Below are positions 7,154 to 14,127 of a stretch of DNA of 14,127 nt, one piece after another. This DNA is from 20CM-2-65-7 sp035943355. GTDB taxonomy: Bacteria; Gemmatimonadota; Gemmatimonadetes; Gemmatimonadales; GWC2-71-9. The notes beneath the pieces are model-generated. The model was not told the origin of the DNA and searched no databases. It saw only the letters and a list, made by a program, of their open reading frames with translations. Position 1 is the first letter of the stretch, and each line of letters opens with the position of its first letter. The stretch covers positions 1-14,127 of the forward strand of contig DASZCG010000175.1 in NCBI GenBank assembly GCA_035943355.1. The letters are read 5' to 3'. The translations under genes were made by a program, and so were the position numbers.

Positions 7154-8574
7154 CGATTGGCCCGTGGCGGTGGCGGAGGGGGGGGAGGGGGGGGAGCCGG
7201 GGGGGCGGCGGGTGCAGCATGCGCGCTGTCTGCCCGCGCCCGCTTCAGGCTGTCAGCGGCCACCACGCGTCGGGGCTCGAGGTGCACGCCGTCGGCCTTG
7301 CCCGCGACGATCACACGATCGATCCGGTCCGCCAGCATCGTCACGTCGATCTGGTGGCCGCGCGAGTAGTTGATGGCCGGTCCCGCATGCGTCGTGTCGT
7401 TTTTCTCCGGGTGGTGCGTCAACGCGCGCGCGGAGCCGATGGAGACGATCTGCCGCAGCCGCGAATGCGGGCGGGATGCGGTCGAGTCCTGGGCGGAATC
7501 CTGAATGAATCGCGCCGTCAACGTATCTCCCGTAATCCAGTCGGTTTCCTTGGGTGGCGTCGTGGAATCGCGCTTGGCGGTGGAGAACGCCTTGCCAAAC
7601 GAGCGGGACTCGGTCAGCACTTCGGCGGGCGAGTCGATTGCCATCGAGTCCGCTTGAATCGTATAGAGGGACGAGATCGCGTGGGGCCGGAGCGAATCTC
7701 CCCACGCGAAGGTTTGCTGCAGCAGCCGGTTCGCGATCCGGAGATCGATCGTATCGGCTGTCAGGGTCCAGTCGGCGCCCGTCGCCTTGCCCTGCCCCAG
7801 GGCTTTCACGCCGCGGATGTCGCGCTGCGCGAGCGCGAGCTCGATGCGCGTGCCCACCAGCGTGTAGCTCTTGCCGGAATCGCCGGCGCTTTCCCGCCCC
7901 CGTCCCTCGACGCTGGGCTTGCCGACGAGGACGCCGAAGCCTTGTGTCTGGTCCATCAGCATGGAGTCCGCGCGCGCAGCGAAGTCGCTGCGATCGATCG
8001 TGACCTTGCCGCCGGCCCAGATGCGGTCGTCGCCTTTGAAGCGCATGCGATCGGCGATGATGATGTAGGGTTCCTGGGAACCAGAGTCCGCGGGTGCGGC
8101 CTGGCGGTATTCGACGGTGGGCCGCTGGGTTGCATACATCTCCACCGTATCTCGGATGCCCGGGACGGCGCGCATGTAGCGCAGGTTCGGGCCACGCAAT
8201 ACCGAGCCTGTGCGACGATTGACCGCGACCACGTTGTTGTGGGCTTCGAGCCGCTCCTCGCGAAGGAAGTACGACGCCAGGCGGGAATCCAGGGCAAGGC
8301 CGGTGTCGCGGATGCGCACCTGCCCGATGAGATCGAGCCGTCCGAGTGCGCCGTAGTGCGCGAAGCTGTCGGCCGAGATCGTGGTGCTGGTGCCATCGCA
8401 ATGCGCCAGGACGCCTCCACCACCGTGCAGCGTCTTCGTTCCGTCGGGCTGCGGGACTTCCGCGTAGTGCCCCATCGAGTCCACGGCCACGCGGCAGGGC
8501 CGGCCCGTCGTATCCTGCGTCGCGAGGGTTGGAGACGCCTGTACCAGCAGGACAGCCGCCATCAATGGAATCAT
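7150..8574 (-). CDS. lptA: LptA/OstA-like periplasmic LPS-transport protein, long form with polyproline tail
   Basis: 474 residues, much longer than E. coli LptA (about 185). Residues 1-19 look like a signal peptide ('MAAVLLVQASPTLA'), though it lacks basic residues at the front. The body is rich in short beta strands of the OstA type: 'DSFAHYGALGRLDLIGQVRI' (69-88), then 'IIADRMRFKGDDRIWAGGKV' and 'DWTLTADTIDLRI', plus a segment near the C-terminus ('IDVTMLADRIDRVIVAGKAD'). This is how LptA and the LptD N-terminus build the beta-jellyroll bridge that carries LPS across the periplasm. The last 30 residues are Ala/Pro-rich with a run of ten prolines. Context is strong: its ATG overlaps the lptC stop, and its stop overlaps the lptB start, both as ATGA. 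The symbol marks role and position; a fused or multi-repeat OstA protein is equally fair. Confidence 0.8.
   Translation of the reverse strand: MIPLMAAVLLVQASPTLATQDTTGRPCRVAVDSMGHYAEVPQPDGTKTLHGGGGVLAHCDGTSTTISADSFAHYGALGRLDLIGQVRIRDTGLALDSRLASYFLREERLEAHNNVVAVNRRTGSVLRGPNLRYMRAVPGIRDTVEMYATQRPTVEYRQAAPADSGSQEPYIIIADRMRFKGDDRIWAGGKVTIDRSDFAARADSMLMDQTQGFGVLVGKPSVEGRGRESAGDSGKSYTLVGTRIELALAQRDIRGVKALGQGKATGADWTLTADTIDLRIANRLLQQTFAWGDSLRPHAISSLYTIQADSMAIDSPAEVLTESRSFGKAFSTAKRDSTTPPKETDWITGDTLTARFIQDSAQDSTASRPHSRLRQIVSIGSARALTHHPEKNDTTHAGPAINYSRGHQIDVTMLADRIDRVIVAGKADGVHLEPRRVVAADSLKRARADSAHAAPAAPPAPPPPPPPPPPRANR
7178..7205. repeat. Mononucleotide G tracts (G8, G8, G7) within the 3' end of the lptA-like gene
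   Basis: On the plus strand runs of eight, eight and seven G lie at 7178-7185, 7187-7194 and 7199-7205. Read on the coding strand they are C runs that encode most of the run of ten prolines at the end of the LptA-like protein. They begin 25 bases from its stop codon at 7150. Such tracts can slip during replication, and the G-rich template strand could fold into a quadruplex. Confidence 0.85.
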
Positions 8575-9161
8575 TGGTTCGGCAGGAGGAATTGCCCGCC
8601 GGTTCCGTGCGGACGCGTGGCGGTGATTTTCCGGAATTCCGGATCCGATGTGAACCCGTCACCTTCCACGTGACGGCCGGGCTCGTCCCAGACGAACGGT
8701 TTATCGGAGCTGACTTCGTTGCGGGCCTGATTGAAGTACATCACCGCGGTCCGCATCGTCGCGTTGTCCTTGTCGCGCACGACCACGACGTTGCCACGCG
8801 CTTCCATGTCGCCCGTGCGCCAGTGATGCGTACCCTCGTTGGATGTGAGCGTGGACGTGGGATGGCCGGCGACGTCGTAGAACGTCACGTGCACCTTGCG
8901 GAGCTCGGCGCGCTGCGTTCCCGAGTAGAAGTAGGCTGTGTCGGCGCGCACTCGCGCGCGCAGCACACCGGATTCGGTCACGAAGTGGCTCATGCCCATC
9001 AGCACCTGATCGGCGCTGTCGAGCGCCGCCTGCGTGGCGGTGACGGGTGTGCCGCTCTTGCAACTGGCAATGAAAAGGAACAGGGAGCACAGAGCAGGGA
9101 GCAGACGCACAACTGCCCTGAGCAGTCTGCTCCTCGCTCCCTGCTCCGCGCTCCTTCTCAT
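8571..9161 (-). CDS. lptC: LptC-like LPS-transport protein, predicted lipoprotein
   Basis: 196 residues, close to E. coli LptC (191). The N-terminus is basic (Arg at 2, 3, 10, 12, 15, 19), then a hydrophobic stretch about 20-32, then Ile-Ala-Ser-Cys at 31-34, a good lipobox with Cys34 as the acylation site. E. coli LptC keeps its helix as a membrane anchor, so a lipid anchor would be a different solution. The rest is strand-rich in the LptC pattern: 'ESGVLRARVRADTAYFYSG' (63-81), 'RAELRKVHVTFYDVAGHPTS' (84-103), then 'LTSNEGTHHWRTGDMEARGN' (104-123) and 'GDGFTSDPEF' near the end. LptC passes LPS from the LptB2FG extractor to LptA. The start ATG overlaps the kdsD stop (ATGA) and the stop overlaps the next ATG (ATGA), as expected inside one operon. 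Confidence 0.88.
   Translation of the reverse strand: MRRSAEQGARSRLLRAVVRLLPALCSLFLFIASCKSGTPVTATQAALDSADQVLMGMSHFVTESGVLRARVRADTAYFYSGTQRAELRKVHVTFYDVAGHPTSTLTSNEGTHHWRTGDMEARGNVVVVRDKDNATMRTAVMYFNQARNEVSSDKPFVWDEPGRHVEGDGFTSDPEFRKITATRPHGTGGQFLLPNQ
9092..9146. repeat. Imperfect inverted repeat inside the lptC signal-peptide region
   Basis: Perfect nine-base arms GGAGCAGAC (9098-9106) and GTCTGCTCC (9125-9133) are 18 bases apart. A second nine-base pair, GAGCAGGGA (9092-9100) and TCCCTGCTC (9138-9146), lies outside and partly overlaps the first. The motif GGAGC/GCTCC recurs several times. It is within coding sequence for the hydrophobic signal segment, so either the codons happen to allow it or a repeat element has been tolerated there. 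Confidence 0.6.
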
Positions 9162-10156
9162 ACGGCCCCAGCCTTCATCAGATCATGGAGGTGTACGATG
9201 CCAACGACCTTCCGGGCACCGTCCAGCACCGGCAATGCCATGATCCCGTGACGCTCCATGACACTCACGGCGACGCCCCCCAGCTCCTCGGCGGTCGTCG
9301 ACTTGGGCGTCCGTGTCATCACGTCGCGCACGGGCGTGGTGAGAAAGTCGTCGGTGCGCTCCATGAGGCGCGTGAGGTCGCCCGCGGTGACGACGCCGAC
9401 GAGGGTCCCCTGCTTATCGACCACTGCGACGGTGCCCCGCCGCTCGGCGAGCAGCATGACGCATTCGCGCATCGGACGATCGGCCGTGAGCGTCGGGAGA
9501 TTATCCGCCAGCATCACATCAGACACTCGCAGCAGCAGTTTGCGGCCCAGCGCGCCGCCCGGATGGAGCGTGGCGAAGTCGTCGCGCCGGAAGCCCTTCT
9601 CTTCCAGCAACGTGACGGCGAGCGCGTCGCCCAGCGCCAGCGCGACGGTCGTGCTCGCGGTCGGCGCGAGCGTCTCGGGACACGCCTCATCGGTCACCGA
9701 TGCGTCGAGGACCACCGCGGCGTACTGCGCGAGAGGCGACGCAGGATCGCCCGTCAGCGCGATGATGGGAACGCCGAACCGCTCGAGCTGAGCGACGAGG
9801 CCGAAGAGCTCGTCGGACGCGCCGCTCTTCGAGAGCAGAATGGCGACGTCCTTCTTGCTCACGCTGCCCAGATCGCCGTGCAGCGAATCGATGGGGTGCA
9901 GAAACGACGCCGGCGTCCCCGTGGACGTGAAGGTCGCCGCGATCTTGCGCGCGATCAGTCCGGACTTGCCGACGCCAGAAACGATGATGCGACCTTCGAC
10001 GGCCTTGAGCAGCTCGATCGCCTGAGCGAACGCGGCGCCCAGCCGGTCGGCGAGACGCTGCACGGCGGCCGCCTCGAGCGCGAGCACGCGCTTCCCCCGC
10101 GCGACGAGGGGCTCGCCGCCGGTCTGAGCCGTGTGGGCCCTGGCAGGCTTACGCAC
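9158..10156 (-). CDS. kdsD: D-arabinose 5-phosphate isomerase
   Basis: 332 residues, like E. coli KdsD (328). It interconverts ribulose 5-phosphate and arabinose 5-phosphate, the first step toward Kdo. An N-terminal SIS domain (about 25-200) carries 'GVGKSGLIARKIAATFTSTG' (61-80), 'SLHGDLG' (91-97) and 'LHPGGALG' (197-204). The residues corresponding to E. coli Lys59, Glu111, Glu152 and His193 are all present at a constant offset: Lys64, Glu116, Glu157 and His198. Two CBS domains follow, about 207-268 and 274-330, usually a regulatory pair. The GTG start overlaps the kdsA stop by eight bases and is chosen because GGGAG (10168-10164) sits seven bases upstream. The stop overlaps the lptC ATG. 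Paralogues acting on other sugars (GutQ type) exist, but the LPS context favours KdsD. Confidence 0.95.
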   Translation of the reverse strand: MRKPARAHTAQTGGEPLVARGKRVLALEAAAVQRLADRLGAAFAQAIELLKAVEGRIIVSGVGKSGLIARKIAATFTSTGTPASFLHPIDSLHGDLGSVSKKDVAILLSKSGASDELFGLVAQLERFGVPIIALTGDPASPLAQYAAVVLDASVTDEACPETLAPTASTTVALALGDALAVTLLEEKGFRRDDFATLHPGGALGRKLLLRVSDVMLADNLPTLTADRPMRECVMLLAERRGTVAVVDKQGTLVGVVTAGDLTRLMERTDDFLTTPVRDVMTRTPKSTTAEELGGVAVSVMERHGIMALPVLDGARKVVGIVHLHDLMKAGAV

Positions 10157-10967
10157 GAACGGTCTCCCGGACGCGCTGCCACACGTCGACCGCCAGGCCC
10201 ACGATCCCCGGCAGCTGATCGAGTGGGATCATGTTCGGACCGTCGGATGGCGCCCGCGCAGGATCGGGATGGGTCTCGAGGAACAAGCCATCGGCGCCCG
10301 CCGCCGCCGCGGCGTACAACAGCGTCGGAATGAAGCCGCGCTGGCCGCCGCTCGAGCCATCGGTGCCCTGCCCCGGCTGTTGCACGGAGTGCGTCGCATC
10401 GAAGATCACGGGCGCGTTGCACGCGGCACGCAGCCTCGGAAAGCTGCGCATGTCGACGACCAGGTCGCCGTAGCCGAAGAACGTCCCGCGTTCCGTCACG
10501 GCCACTTCGGGCGCTCCGCCGGCGCGCACTTTTTCCACGGCACCGCGCATCTCCTCCGGCGCCATCCACTGCCCTTTCTTGATATTCACCGGCCGGCCCG
10601 CTTTGCCGGCGGCCACGAGCAGGTCCGTCTGGCGGCACAGGAACGCCGGGATCTGCAGCACATCGGCGATGAGCGCGGCTGCAGGGACTTGAACAGGGTT
10701 GTGAACGTCGGTGAGGATGGGAAGACCGGTGGCGTTGCGAACTTTCTCGAGCGCGCGGAGCCCGGCTTCGAGCCCGGGCCCGCGCGGGGCGTTCAGGCGC
10801 GACCGATTCGCCTTGTCGAAGGACGCCTTGTAAATGACGGCGACGCCCAACTTGACCGCCAGCTCGGCGAGTGCCTCACCGATGCGGACGTTGAGGTCGT
10901 CGGACTCGACCACGCAGGGGCCCGCGATGAGAAACGGGGCGCTCTCCGAGCCGAACCGGTATGCCAT
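10149..10967 (-). CDS. kdsA: 3-deoxy-D-manno-octulosonate 8-phosphate synthase, metal-dependent class
   Basis: 272 residues (E. coli 284). It condenses PEP with arabinose 5-phosphate to Kdo-8-phosphate in the cytoplasm. Family motifs: 'FLIAGPCVVES' (12-22), 'YKASFDKANRSR' (46-57), 'RGPGL' (62-66), 'TDVHNPVQ' (86-93), 'QTDLL' (113-117), 'NIKKGQW' (128-134), 'FDATHSVQ' (189-196). Cys18, His193, Glu231 and Asp242 match the metal ligands of the Aquifex aeolicus enzyme (Cys11, His185, Glu222, Asp233). E. coli KdsA has Asn at the Cys position and needs no metal. I therefore call it the metal-dependent class. The ATG lies one base after the pyrG stop (TGA-T-ATG), with GGAG about nine bases upstream. 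Confidence 0.97.
   Translation of the reverse strand: MAYRFGSESAPFLIAGPCVVESDDLNVRIGEALAELAVKLGVAVIYKASFDKANRSRLNAPRGPGLEAGLRALEKVRNATGLPILTDVHNPVQVPAAALIADVLQIPAFLCRQTDLLVAAGKAGRPVNIKKGQWMAPEEMRGAVEKVRAGGAPEVAVTERGTFFGYGDLVVDMRSFPRLRAACNAPVIFDATHSVQQPGQGTDGSSGGQRGFIPTLLYAAAAAGADGLFLETHPDPARAPSDGPNMIPLDQLPGIVGLAVDVWQRVRETVRA
10164..10168 (-). promoter_or_regulatory. Shine-Dalgarno of kdsD within the kdsA 3' end
   Basis: GGGAG on the minus strand, seven bases before the GTG start at 10156. It supports a GTG start that overlaps the kdsA stop by eight bases. Confidence 0.55.
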
Positions 10968-10968
10968 A

Positions 10969-12617
<1,649 letters not shown>

Positions 12618-12621
<4 letters not shown>

Positions 12622-13367
12622 GGGCTCACCTCTCTGAGGTGTCGAGTGATCTCCGCTTCGGCCCACTTGAGATCGGCCGGCGTATCGATGCCTGGCGCAG
12701 CCGGGCCGTCGAACAACGTCACACCCATCGGAATGCCATGTAACAGCGGGCGCAATTGCTCCAGCCGCTCCCACTGCTCTGCAGGAACGGGTGGTAGCCG
12801 CACCCACGCCTCCAGTGCTTCACGCGTATAGGCGTACACACCGACATGCTGGTGGTAGACCACGTCGCCGTTGCCCTCACGGTCGAATGGAATCGGTGCA
12901 CGGGAGAAGTACACCGCCCGGCCCCGTGCATCCACGACCACTTTGACTCGGCTCGGATCGTTGACCAACGCCCGGTCGAGCGAGCCGGCGGCGGTACCAA
13001 GGGGATCGCCGCCCTCAAGACAGGCCAGCGCGCCGCGGACCGCAGCTGCGGCAACAAAGGGCTCGTCGCCCTGGACATTGAGAATGAAGTCGAAACCGCT
13101 AAATCCCGATTGCGCAACGACTTCCGCAACGCGCTCGGTGCCCGAAGCGTGATCGGGCGACGTCATCACCGCTTCAAATCCGGCGTCTTGCACCACGGTG
13201 GCGATGTCCGGGGCATCGGTCGCGACGACCAGGCGATCACAGACGCCGAAGTCGGCGATGCGACGAGTGACGACGAGGATGAGGGGCTCGCCGGCCAGAG
13301 GCAGGAGCGGCTTGCGAGGGAGCCGGCTGGACGCCAGCCGCGCAGGAATCACGCCAAGGACGGGCAC
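12618..13367 (-). CDS. kdsB: 3-deoxy-manno-octulosonate cytidylyltransferase (CMP-Kdo synthetase)
   Basis: 249 residues from GTG 13367, against 248 in E. coli. It activates Kdo with CTP to CMP-Kdo, the donor for Kdo transfer to lipid A. The fold is a nucleotidyltransferase: 'VIPARLASSRLPRKPLLPLA' (6-25) is the CTP-binding start, 'VVATDAPDI' (47-55) and 'NVQGDEP' (97-103) follow. Asp101 and Asp228 (in 'GIDTPADL') fit the magnesium-binding pair. 'YFSRAPIPFDR' (153-163) is also characteristic. An upstream GTG at 13442 would add 25 residues unlike the family and run through a hairpin, so I reject it. No ribosome-binding site precedes 13367, and a candidate promoter ends about five bases before it, so the mRNA may be leaderless. 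It is the first gene of the long operon, and its stop overlaps pyrG. Confidence 0.95.
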
Positions 13368-13372
13368 GGAAG

Positions 13373-13401
13373 AAGATACAAAATCTGTGCCGCAGCGTCT
13401 A
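13373..13401 (-). promoter_or_regulatory. Candidate promoter of the kdsB-to-glycosyltransferase operon
   Basis: TAGACG (13401-13396), 17 bases, TATCTT (13378-13373). Each hexamer matches four of six sigma-70 consensus bases with optimal spacing. The -10 ends five bases before the kdsB GTG, so transcription would start at or within the first codon. That explains the missing ribosome-binding site. Weak as a sequence call alone, stronger from its position. Confidence 0.35.
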
Positions 13402-13444
13402 GGTGGGTCGTAGACAGGGTCTATGCCCTGTCGCCGCCCCACCT
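13401..13444. repeat. Long interrupted inverted repeat between trpG and kdsB
   Basis: Inner arms GACAGGG (13413-13419) and CCCTGTC (13426-13432) close a six-base loop. Outer arms AGGTGGG (13401-13407) and CCCACCT (13438-13444) flank a mostly unpaired five-by-five internal loop. No T tract follows on the minus strand, so it is not a classic terminator. It directly adjoins the candidate -35 of kdsB. It may end the trpG transcript, act as an operator, or be a REP-like element. Confidence 0.6.
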
Positions 13445-13445
13445 T

Positions 13446-13465
13446 AGCTGGTCAACCCGCCAGCT
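13446..13465. repeat. Short inverted repeat in the trpG-kdsB gap
   Basis: AGCTGG (13446-13451) and CCAGCT (13460-13465) around eight bases, perfect arms. It lies next to the larger repeat at 13401-13444, about 50 bases downstream of the trpG stop. It could be part of the trpG transcript end. The rest of this 150-base gap (13368-13517) shows no gene. Confidence 0.4.
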
Positions 13466-13517
13466 CAGCGTCGCTGCCAGACGTCGCGCTCGAACACGCT
13501 CTCAGGCGAAGACGGCG

Positions 13518-14111
13518 TCAAGACCTTACGACGCTCAGGAAATTCTCGAGAATGCGCTTCCCGTGCTCCGTCCCGATAGACTCGGGATGGAACTGAACGC
13601 CGTAGGTCGGATGATCACGATGCTTCATGGCCATGATCTCCGAGGCATCTCCCGTGCCCGGCCGATCGGCGCTCATCGCCGTCACGACCAATGCAGGAGG
13701 AAGCGAGGCGGGCTCCACGACGAGCGAATGGTAACGCATTGCCGTAAACGGACTGGGAACGCCGTCGAACAGCTCATCATCGCTGTGCACAATGGGGCAT
13801 GTCTTGCCGTGCATCAACCGGCTGGCGCGGACGATCTTGCCCCCGAACGCTTCCCCGATCGCCTGGTGGCCGAGACAGACTCCCAGAATCGGAACGTGGC
13901 CCGCTAGGGCCCGAACCAGGGCCACGAGGATGCCTGCCTGCCCGGGTGTTTTGGGCCCCGGCGAGAGCACCGCGGCTGTCGGCTTGAGCGCCAGCACGTC
14001 GTCCACGCTGAGCGCGTCGTTGCGATAGACGACGGGCTCCTCGCCGAGCTCGCCGAGGTACTGCACCAGATTGTACGTGAACGAGTCGTAGTTATCGAGC
14101 ACGAACAGCAT
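13518..14111 (-). CDS. trpG: Anthranilate/aminodeoxychorismate synthase glutamine amidotransferase subunit
   Basis: 197 residues from ATG 14111, the usual size. This class I amidotransferase hydrolyses glutamine and passes ammonia to a chorismate-using partner: TrpE (anthranilate, tryptophan synthesis) or PabB (aminodeoxychorismate, folate). Motifs: 'LFVLDNYDSFTYNLVQYL' at the start, 'LSPGPKTPGQAG' (49-60), nucleophile Cys79 in 'GVCLGHQ', 'HGK' at 101-103, and His175 and Glu177 in 'FHPES'. A TTG three codons upstream (14120) is possible, but the ATG gives the standard family start. The partner gene would lie past the right edge, so TrpG and PabA cannot be told apart here; many bacteria use one protein for both. 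The gene is 150 bases from kdsB and is probably a separate transcription unit. Confidence 0.93.
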   Translation of the reverse strand: MLFVLDNYDSFTYNLVQYLGELGEEPVVYRNDALSVDDVLALKPTAAVLSPGPKTPGQAGILVALVRALAGHVPILGVCLGHQAIGEAFGGKIVRASRLMHGKTCPIVHSDDELFDGVPSPFTAMRYHSLVVEPASLPPALVVTAMSADRPGTGDASEIMAMKHRDHPTYGVQFHPESIGTEHGKRILENFLSVVRS

Positions 14112-14127
14112 GCCCGACAATCTACTC

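Noticed and set aside
7171..7210. G-rich stretch as a CRISPR-like or tandem repeat array
   Set aside because: It has no unit and spacer structure; it is homopolymer-rich coding sequence for a polyproline tail.
7219..8673. Long plus-strand and alternate minus-frame open frames across the lptA-like gene
   Set aside because: The lptA-like frame is supported by ATGA overlaps at both ends and by strand-rich OstA patterns; the other frames are Arg-rich and domain-free.
12622..12807. Extension of pyrG upstream of the GTG at 12621
   Set aside because: CTP synthases begin a few residues before 'KYIFVTGGV'; the extra frame is antisense-like sequence within kdsB, and a Shine-Dalgarno supports 12621.
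13368..13442. Extension of kdsB to the GTG at 13442
   Set aside because: The extra 25 residues are not family-like, no ribosome-binding site precedes them, and they would run through the hairpin in the gap.
13401..13465. tRNA or other structured RNA gene in the trpG-kdsB gap
   Set aside because: The hairpins do not form a cloverleaf, and no T-arm or acceptor pattern is visible.

Overview
The window is a GC-rich piece of chromosome from a Gram-negative (diderm) bacterium that makes Kdo-containing lipopolysaccharide. Every gene I can support lies on the minus strand, so the window reads from its right end to its left. Composition, a lipoprotein-type LptC, very tight gene overlaps and AraC-like/beta-propeller proteins are compatible with Gemmatimonadota or a similar environmental phylum. 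That placement is inference; no rRNA or other marker is present to settle it.

Right edge (13518-14111): a class I glutamine amidotransferase of the TrpG/PabA type. A 150-base gap with two inverted repeats and a candidate promoter separates it from the next unit.

Centre (3550-13367): nine genes in one direction, each overlapping or almost touching the next: kdsB, pyrG, kdsA, kdsD, lptC, a long lptA-like gene, lptB, rpoN and a family 2 glycosyltransferase. This is almost certainly one operon. KdsD makes arabinose 5-phosphate, KdsA condenses it with PEP to Kdo-8-phosphate, PyrG supplies CTP, and KdsB uses CTP to make CMP-Kdo. LptC, LptA and LptB belong to the machine that exports the finished LPS. 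rpoN (sigma-54) sits beside lptB as in many proteobacteria. The Kdo-8-phosphate phosphatase gene kdsC is not here. LptB carries an unusual N-terminal extension of about 147 residues, and the LptA-like protein is far longer than the E. coli one and ends in a polyproline tail encoded by G8/G8/G7 tracts.

Left (1-3480): three genes encoding seven-bladed YVTN-type beta-propellers. Two are tandem paralogues (480 and 483 residues) that fuse an AraC-like DNA-binding region to a propeller, a fold more often met in the cell envelope. The third is a lipoprotein whose first blades resemble those of the two fusions; it runs off the left edge. A cytoplasmic pair of DNA-binding propellers beside an exported propeller lipoprotein is the most unusual thing here and the best candidate for an undescribed system. 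The short gaps between these genes hold inverted repeats that could be operators. No RNA genes, insertion sequences, CRISPR arrays or plus-strand genes were found.
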